Part shown: positions 56,529 to 64,000 of the stretch, one piece after another
Layout of the letters: the number at the start of each line of letters is the position of its first letter
Numbering within the stretch: position 1 is the stretch's first letter
Assembly: GCF_023091745.1 (NCBI RefSeq)
Contig: NC_068910.1
Location: forward strand, 94,864,170 to 94,928,169
DNA from: Budorcas taxicolor
Taxonomy: Eukaryota > Chordata > Mammalia > Artiodactyla > Bovidae
Direction: 5' to 3'
Length of the DNA stretch: 64,000 nt
Notes under the pieces: model-generated
What the model saw: only the letters and a program-made list of their open reading frames with translations
The model's database searches: none
Told to the model about the DNA's origin: nothing
Made by a program: the position numbers and the translations under genes

Positions 56529-58816
56529 AACCTCTTTATATTTATCAGTTAAAAATATTTTTTTCCCCACATTTTTTTTGCATTTAAATTTCTGCTGTAA
56601 TTTTAATGGGTTCTGTATCATATCACATTGAACAAGAAACTGGTAGAGAAATATTTCCACGTGTATGTAGTTCCAACTGCCAAATACCATAGGTAATTAT
56701 TAGAGTGGAGTGAAGGGAGGTTATAATGGATCAAGCTATCCTGTTTTAACTGTACTGATTATATTTCACAGTAGTTTCAGGGGCCCCTTGTGGATTGTTT
56801 GAATTAATATGCCTCCAAAAAGGAGCAACTTTGCCCTTCTTAAAGCGTGGAGTTAGTTTCTGTGTTGTACAATGTCATTTAAAGTTTAATGAATGAGAAT
56901 TAATTATCTCCATGATTACCTATAACTCAGGCCAATCTTATGAATACTATTGAACCCAAAAAATCAGTTATCAGTGTGCTCCAAAGACAGATTTAGTATT
57001 CTTACTCTTTCAAAATAGCCTGAATTTTTAAATGCCATCATGAACTGGTGTGTGTGCTAAAGAAATCTTATTGAAGTAATCCCCCATCAAATTTCTTTTA
57101 ACATGTGTCAGTCTTATTTATTTATTGATTGATTGATTACAGAAGAAACCACATATATTTATGTTGAAAAAATACCATCCTGGTGATTAATTTTTAATGA
57201 ATTGATTTCATTTTTCACTGGTCTTTTTATTTAAAAAAATTTTAATGTAACTATACAGCATGAATTAATTTTCAATAGTGATTAATCATACAAGTAACAG
57301 CTTTCAGCCAAACTGCCCTACTTAAAAGTCTGAAACTGCTAAAAAAGAAACCACATTCTTAACAAAATAGAATACTTACAAAAGCACTTAAGATGTATAA
57401 TGATTTAATGGAAAGTCTTCTTAAGTATATTTTATGTGTGGAACTTCCAAATAAAATTTGGAAAATATGAGGCAAAATCTAAATAGCTTAATTCCGGAAA
57501 ATGTATAGATACTTCACCTTAAATATGAGTTCTTTACTTAAAAACAAAATGTAAAGAATATCACTTATTCAGTTTCTCTAAGAATTAGTCATTTAACTCA
57601 AAGAAAGAAATCAACCCTTTATTGTGAGCAAGATGCTATACAAGTGTTTTTCCTACATTCTGATATCCAAATAGAATAAGAAACTAATATTTCTAATACA
57701 TGCAAAATGAGTTTTGCCTCTGAAATTCCAGAATGTCTTGAAAATTGGATATAACTAATGAATTTTGTTAATTCCTAACCCAAGTAGTTTTATTTTACAC
57801 ATCTATTTCCATTATAAAGCTGAAAAATGGTGTGCATACCAATATTGTGCAACACGATATTTTGTGCATAGAAATTAGAATTAATCATTGAGAAATAGTG
57901 TGTTTGTAAATTATTTATAAAAACAAATTGACCCAGTAGCCTTGAGAAATTTAACAGAAGGTGTCGGATTTCTAGGAAAAAAGAAAAAGGGAGTCAGAGT
58001 TTACTTGTTGAATTTATTCACTGATTCACTTCTTCAATCAAGATTTATTATAGATCTACTTAATGTATGCTACAGACTGGATAAGGGATTATGTACCAAT
58101 GTATAAGACATTATTCTTCCATTCAAAGACTTTATAAATTTGTAAGTAATACTTTTATAAATAAAATTATAATAGAACATAATATATTCTGTATTTATAT
58201 ATGTCTAAGGAGTTGCAGAAACACAGAAAGATTCTAATCCAGCCAACAGATGTTGTAGGTAGGAGAAAATTACCAACATAATAACATTTATGTTGAATTT
58301 TATAAGTTGGCAAGGAATAATAAGAGAGGCAATTATATGACAGATGTTAAAGAACAAAGAAACAACTTATCACACTATTTCTAGAAAATTTCAAGCATAG
58401 GATATTTGTAGAATCTTTGTAGAAGATGATATATTAACAAAGAGTATATTGCAGTTTTCATTATGATCATCATAATTTTCACTATATTGGGCAAAAATGA
58501 AGCCAAATCTGTAGTTCTGTACTTAGAGTTGTCTTATAGCTTGTTTGTTTGTTTTTGGTTTGCATTTTCTTTAATCTACAGTTTTAAATGTTATTTTTCA
58601 CTACTACTAACCAATAGTCACAGTTCTAAAATGCATTGGGTAACATTCTAAGTTGATTTCAAGTTGGGGAGTGATAACTGTGACAGCAGTATATGGAATG
58701 CATTGTAAGATACAAGATTGTATGACAAAAAACACCTTTAAAGCTCCATGAAAATGCAGACTTGGCTAATTTTTCTTATCAGTATGTGTAAAGCATGAGA
58801 ACAGTGGCTGGCATAT
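56529..58816. other. AT-rich DNA, no gene
   Basis: About 2.3 kb, strongly AT-rich, with short TTTA/TTGA units near 57117-57139. No gene or nameable repeat. Confidence 0.4.
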
Positions 58817-59844
58817 TTGCTGCTGTTCTTTCAGTTGTGTCTAACTCTTTGTGACCCCAGACTGCAGCGCAACAGGTTTCCCTGTCCTTTACTCTCTCCT
58901 GAGCTTGCTCAAATTCATATCCATTGAGTTGGTGATGCCACCCAACCATCTCCTTCTCTGTCATCTCTTCTCTTCCTGCCTTCAATCTTGTCCAGCATCA
59001 GGATCTTTTCCAATGAGTCAGGTCTTCACATCAGGTGGCCAAAGAATTGAAGCTTTAGTCTCAGCATCAGTACCTCCAATGAATATTCAGGAATGATTTC
59101 CTTTAGGATTGACTGATTTGATCTCCTTGCAGTCCAAGGAACTCTCAAGAGTCTTTTCCAACAATGCAGTATAAAAGCACCAATTCTTTGGTGCTCAGCC
59201 TTCTTTATGGTCCAACTCTCAAATCTGTAAAAAAACCAGAGCTTTGATGCTATGCACCTTTGTCAGCAAAGTGATATCTTTCTTTTTTAACACACTATCT
59301 AAGTTTGTAATAGCTTTTCTTCCAAGGAGCAAGTGTCTTTTAATTTCATGGCTACATTCAGCATCTGCAGTAATTTTGGAGTCCAAGAAAATAAAGTCAT
59401 CTGTTTGCGTTGTTTCCCCATCTATTTGCCATGAAGTGATGGAACAGGATGCCATCATCTTCATTTTTTGGATGTTTAGTTTTAAGCCAGTTTTTTTTTT
59501 TTTTCACTCTCTTCTGTCACCTTCATCAAGAGGCTCTTTAGTCCCGCTTCACTTTCTGCCATAAGGATAGTGTCATCTGCATATCTGAAGTTATTGATAT
59601 TTCTCCTAGAAAACTTGATTTCAGCTTGAGCTTCATCCAGCCCAGCATTTCACATGATGGACTCTGCATATAATTTAAATAAACAGAGTGACAATATACA
59701 GCCTTGACATACTCCTTTCCCAATTTGGAACCAGTCTATTGTTCCATGTCCAGTTCTAACTATTGCTTCTTGACCTGAATACAGGCTTTGCAGGAGGCAT
59801 GTAAGGTGATCTGATATTCTCATCTCTTTAAGAATTTTCCAGGT

Positions 59845-59910
59845 TTTTTTCTTTTTCTTTTTTCTTTCTTTTTCTTTCTTTATTTCTTTATTTCTTTTTT
59901 TTTTTTTGTG
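59845..59910. repeat. CTTT/T-rich insert in BovB
   Basis: About 66 bp of T with scattered C and A replaces the usual BovB text between ttccag and gtgatccatgcagtc. Read on the minus strand it is an A/GAAA-rich tract. It may be the remains of an A-rich retroposon tail or a simple expansion. Confidence 0.9.
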
Positions 59911-60623
59911 ATCCATGCAGTCAAAGATTTTAGCATAGTCAATGAAGCAGAAGTAGATGTTTTCTTGGAATTCTTTTGCTTTTTCAATGATTCAATGAAT
60001 ATTGGCAACTTGATCTCTGGCTCCTCTGCCTTTTCTAAATCCAGCTTGGATATCTGGATGGTCTTAGTTCACATACTGTTGAAGCCAAGCTTGGAGAATA
60101 TTGAGCATTACTTTGCTAGCATGTGAAATGAGTGCAATTGTGTGATAGTTTGAACGTTCTTTGGCATTGCCTTTCTTTGGGATTGGAATGAAAACTGACT
60201 TTTTCCAGTCCTGTGGCCACTGCTGAGTTTTCCAAATTTGCTGGCTTATTGAATGCAGCACTTTAAAATAATCATCTTTTAGGATTTGAAATAGCTCATT
60301 TGGAATTCTATCACCTCCACTAGCTTTGTTTGTAGTGATGCTTCCTAAGGCCAACTTAACTTCACACTCCAACATGTCTGGCTCTAGATGAGTGATCACA
60401 CCCTCATAATTATCTGGGTCATGAAGATCCTTTTTGTATAATTATTCTTATATTTTTGCTACCTCTTAATATCTTCTGTTTCTCTTAGGTCCATACTGTT
60501 TATGTCCTTTATTGTGCTGATCTTTGCATGAAATGTTCCCTTGGTATCTCTAATTTTCTTGAAGAGCTCCCTAGTCTTTCCCATTCTATTGTTTTCCTCT
60601 ATTTGTTTGCATTGATCACTGAG

Positions 60624-61718
60624 ATTTGTTTGCATTGCCAACATCTGATGGATCATTGAAAAAGCAAGAGAGCTACAAAAGTCTACTTCTATTTTATTGA
60701 CTATGTCAATGCCTTTGATTGTGTGGATCACAACAAATGGTGGAAAATTATTCAAGAGATGGGAATACCAAACCACTTGCCTGCCTCCTGAGAAATCTGT
60801 ATGTGGTCAAGAAGCAACACTTAGAACTGGACATGGAACAGCCGATTGGTTCCAAACTGGGACAGCAGTATGTCAAGGCTTTATATTGTCAACCTGCTTA
60901 TTTAACTTATATGCAGAGTATATCATGAAAAGTGCTGGGCTGGATGAAGCACAAACTGGAGTCAAGATTGCCAGGGGAAATATCAATAACCTCAGATATG
61001 CAGTGAAACCACCCTTATGGAAGAAAGTAAAGAACTAAAGACCTCTTGATGAAAGTGAAAGAGGAGAGTGAAAGAGTTGACTTAAAACTCAACATTCAGA
61101 AAGCTAAGATCATGGTATCCAGTCCCATCACTTCATGGCAAATAGATGGGGAAATGATGGAAACAGTGGGAAACTTTATTTTGAGGGGATCCAAAGTCAA
61201 CTTTTGGAAGAAAAGTTATGACCAACATAGACAGCATGTTAAAAAGTGGAGACATTCTTTTGCCAACAAAGGTCCATCTAGTCAAAGCTATGGTTTTTCC
61301 TGTAGTTATGTATGGATGTGAGATGTGGACTATAAAGAAAGAGGAGCACTGAAGAACTGATGTTTTTGAACTGTGGTGTTGGAGAAGACTCTTGAGAGTC
61401 CCTTGGCCTGCTAGGAGATCCAACCAGTCAATCCTCAAGGAAATCAGTCCTGCATATTCATGGGAAAGACTGATCCTGAAAGCTGAAACTCCATTTCTTT
61501 GGCCACCTGATGCCAAGAACTTAGAAAAGACCCTGATGCTGGGAAAGATTGAGGGCAGGAGGAGAAGGGAACAACAGAGGATGAGATGGTTGAATAACAT
61601 CACCGATTTGTTGACCATGAATTGAGCAAGCTCTGGGAATTGGTGATGGACAGGGAAGCCTGGAGTGCTGAAGTCCTTGGGTTCACAAAAAGTAGGACAT
61701 GACTGAGTGACTGAACAG
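60624..61718 (+). mobile_element. BovB (plus) nested in BovB (minus), with TSD
   Basis: 5'-truncated in the RT (attgccaacatctgatggat) and ending ctgagtgactgaacag. The 9-bp duplication gatcactga at 60614-60622 and 61719-61727 bounds it and falls within the host BovB. Motif C is damaged (gatatgcagtgaaaccaccc near 60996-61015, losing bases of YADD). A deletion near 61195-61200 removes about 45 bp relative to other copies. Confidence 0.92.
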
Positions 61719-62572
61719 ATCACTGATGAATGCTTTTTTCTCTCTCCTCATTTGGAACTCTGCATTTATATGGTTATATCTTTCCTTATCTCCTTTGCCT
61801 TTTGCTTCTCTTCTTTTCTTAGCTATGTGTAAGGCCTCCTCAGATAACCATTTTGCCTTTTAACATTTCTTTTTTGGGGATATGGTCACCACCTCCTATA
61901 CAACATTACAAACCTCTGTCCATAATTCTTTGGGCACTGTCTATAAGATCTAATCCCTCAAAACTATTTGTTATTTTTACTCTATAATCATAAGGTATTT
62001 GATTTAGGTCTTATTTGAATGGCCTTGTGATTTTCCCAACTTTCTTCAATTTAACTCTGAATTTTCCAATAAGGAGTTCATGATATGAGCTGCAATCAGC
62101 TTCCACTCTTTTTTTTTTTGCTGACTGTATACAGTTTCTCCATCTTCAGCTGCAAAGAATATAAACAATTTGATTTTGGTATTGTCTATCTGGTGATGCT
62201 CCTATGTAAAGTCATCTCTTGTGTTGTTGGAAGATGGTGTTTGCTATGACCAGTGTGGTCTCTTGGCAAAACCACTGTTAGCCTTTGCCCTACTTCATTT
62301 TGTACTCCAAGACCAAACTAGGCTGTTATTACAGGTGTCCTTTGACTTTCTACTTTTGAATTCCAGTCCTCTATGATGAAAAGGACATTTTTGTGCGTGT
62401 GTGTGTGTGTGTGTTAGTTGTAGAAGGTCTTACAGTTTTCATGAAACCATTCAGCTTCAGCTTCTTCTACATTAGTGTTTGGGGCATACACTTGGATTAG
62501 TGTGATATTGAATCATTGCCTTTGAAGTGAACACCCAAGTACTGCATTTAGGACTCTTTTTTTGACTATGAG

Positions 62573-62871
62573 GTATATTAGTAGACAAACAATAAACAAA
62601 GTGTATCACAGCATTGCAGTTCCTGTGTTTATGTAAAGCCACTGTAACTAAAACAGGAAACTGAATCACAAAAGCAAATTTAGCAAAAATATTTTGTTAA
62701 TTATCAAGAAGAAAATAAATAAGTAGAGGATATTTCCTAGTTTTTTGACTTGGGCTTCTGGGTGAAATGGTTGTGCTATTAATTAAGAAAGAAAATATAG
62801 GGGGGAAATCTTTGGCTCTTCAAGTTTCCTCAGACACAGAATTTAATGATCAAACATAATTTATTGTACCT
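62573..62871. other. Unique AT-rich DNA
   Basis: About 300 bp with no recognised feature. Confidence 0.4.
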
Positions 62872-62881
62872 ATGAATTCCA

Positions 62882-63035
62882 CAGGGCATCCCTCATGACT
62901 CAGTAGGTAAACAATCAGCCTGAAAGGTGAGAGACCCAAGTTCAATTTCTGGGTCAGGAAGATCCTCTGGAAAAAGAAATGACTACCCACTCCAGTATAG
63001 TCACCTGGAGAATTCCAAAGATAGGGCATACAGTG
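62882..63035 (+). mobile_element. Bov-tA SINE, 3'-shortened, with TSD
   Basis: Head cagggcatccctcatgactc, aggtaaacaatcagcctgaa, B-box-like agttcaatttctg, body gactacccactccagtatag. It ends early at gatagggcatacagtg. The duplication atgaattcca at 62872-62881 and 63036-63045 shows that the shortened form is what inserted. Confidence 0.9.
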
Positions 63036-63045
63036 ATGAATTCCA

Positions 63046-63818
63046 GAGGTTAAGATACATTTTGACTGAAAATTTTACGTGCAGCAAATCTATGTGCACT
63101 CATTCTATCCTTCACAGAGGGTAGCTTTTATTTTTAAAAGAATATTATCAATTGAATAGACAGAAACAACAGGAAGAAAATGAAGGCGTATAGAGTTACT
63201 CTTTCTATCATCTGGCAATTTGATGGTATGATAAAAGTTTTGGATAAATCCATTTCTGGCTCTTTTTCACATATAAGATTTGTTTAAATAGTGTATTATA
63301 CCCTCTCTTTTCATATTCTGACAATTTTGTCATTGATTCCTTTAAGTGTATCTTCTTTATTTTAGCTTTGTTGATATTTTGTTAATAAAAGTGCAGTGAG
63401 AACAAAGGAAGCATTTTGGAGATTAAACTGGCAGTGCTTGTAACTCACTGAAAGAAGTAAGGCAGGAGATTCAGAAAAAAGAAGCCTTCTTTAAACGATA
63501 GAACTTAAGTGTGAGTTAGAAATGAAGAACAAAGAGGTTTTCTTGTTTTCTTAATTTTAGTCAATCTATTATACTCATTTCATAGAGTAAATTAAATATT
63601 TTGCTTTCAACAAGAAAAAAAGCAAAAACATATCTTTCTTATGATGCAATGCAACGGTTTCTTCCAAATGACTTCTGGAAACATCTCTGAAGAAAAGAGA
63701 CAATTTTGTTACCATGTTCTATGAGATGTCCCCTGTATATTTAATCTCTCATGACATTGTTGTATAATACAACTTAGAAGCCCTCTTTTTTGCCACATGT
63801 TTCAATATCCTGAAAGTG
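63046..63818. other. Unique AT-rich DNA
   Basis: About 770 bp with no recognised gene or repeat. Confidence 0.4.
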
Positions 63819-64000
63819 AAAGAAAGTGAAAATCGCTCAGTCATGTCCTACTCTTTGTGACCCCCATCGACTATACAGGCCATGGGATTCTCCAGGCCAG
63901 AATACTGGAGTGGGTAGCCTTTCCCTTCTCCAGGAGATCATCTCAAAACAGAGATAGAACCCAGGTCTCCCACATTGCAGGCGTATTCTTTACCACCTGT
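63819..64000 (-). mobile_element. Bov-tA SINE, cut by the window end
   Basis: Reverse Bov-tA: aatcgctcagtcatgtccta, ccatgggattctccaggcca, ttcccttctccaggagatca, and the start of the reversed head (cattgcaggcgtattcttta). The last bases of the head lie beyond the window. Confidence 0.92.

Larger units (their letters stand above)
58817..62572 (-). mobile_element. BovB (minus), long, interrupted by another BovB
   Basis: 3' end at left (ttgctgctgttctttcagtt), running through thumb and RT to 60623 (ttgatcactgag), then resuming at 61728 (tgaatgcttttttctctctc) and ending in the endonuclease near tgactatgagg. Net length is about 2.65 kb. Internal oddities are a CTTT-rich insert (59845-59910) and a TG run (62396-62414). 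Frames such as 60064-60399 (KASGGDRIPNELFQILKDD) are remnants. It is inactive. Confidence 0.93.

Noticed and set aside
56349..56690. 113-codon minus-strand frame
   Set aside because: It is antisense to the solo LTR and flanking DNA, with no recognisable domain.

Overview
The window is a gene-free stretch of ruminant nuclear DNA, most likely from a bovid. The diagnostic evidence is the repeat content: BovB (RTE-type LINE), Bov-tA and Bov-A2 SINEs, a young ruminant L1 and a cetartiodactyl tRNA-type SINE lie on a background of old mammalian repeats (MLT1-type LTR, MER20, MIR, L2-like sequence, L1M). I found no host protein-coding exon, tRNA, rRNA, CRISPR array or operon. Every open reading frame over about 120 codons that I could explain is a sense or antisense frame of a LINE. 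Repeat names come from recognising consensus-like sequence by eye, not from a library search. I cannot tell cattle from sheep, goat, buffalo or deer.

Layout. 0-4 kb: an old MaLR LTR, one Bov-tA, a short L1 scrap and L2-like sequence in AT-rich DNA. 4.1-8.4 kb: one old L1 (minus strand) split by a BovB, a younger L1 with an inverted 5' part, a Bov-tA, a BovB 3' scrap and a Bov-A. 8.4-13.9 kb: mostly unique DNA with MER20, MIR, a purine tract and Bov-A/Bov-A2 copies. 13.9-22.9 kb: an old LTR-like element broken into four pieces by a BovB, a young L1 and a long BovB that itself contains another BovB. 23.5-28.0 kb: a BovB 3' fragment and two Bov-tA in AT-rich DNA. 28.0-34.8 kb: a 3.1-kb L1 ORF2 (minus) meeting a nearly full-length BovB (plus) at their 5' sides. 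35.6-39.3 kb: Bov-A2, an old L1 3' scrap, a Bov-tA and 3 kb of AT-rich DNA. 39.9-43.6 kb: an old L1 with ORF1 and the end of ORF2 but no middle, then a BovB carrying a Bov-tA. 45-53 kb: a 5'-truncated L1 with a 17-bp target-site duplication, two CHR-type SINEs, five BovB fragments, an old L1 ORF2 and a Bov-A2. 53-58.8 kb: mostly unique DNA, one possible hAT-type element and one solo retroviral LTR. 58.8-62.6 kb: BovB with another BovB inside. 62.9-64 kb: two Bov-tA copies, the last cut by the window edge.

The elements do not form a pathway. They form an insertion history: old L1/LTR/MIR/MER20 first, then BovB and ruminant L1, then Bov-tA/Bov-A2. By my boundaries about 20 kb (roughly 31%) is BovB and about 12 kb is L1. 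All autonomous copies carry disabling lesions or are truncated. The points most worth checking are two different BovB 5' ends in one window, two BovB-into-BovB insertions that create long inverted repeats, a twin-primed L1, an 80-bp template-switch-like duplication in a BovB reverse transcriptase region, and an L1 ending before its usual 3' terminus. I saw no convincing new biological system.
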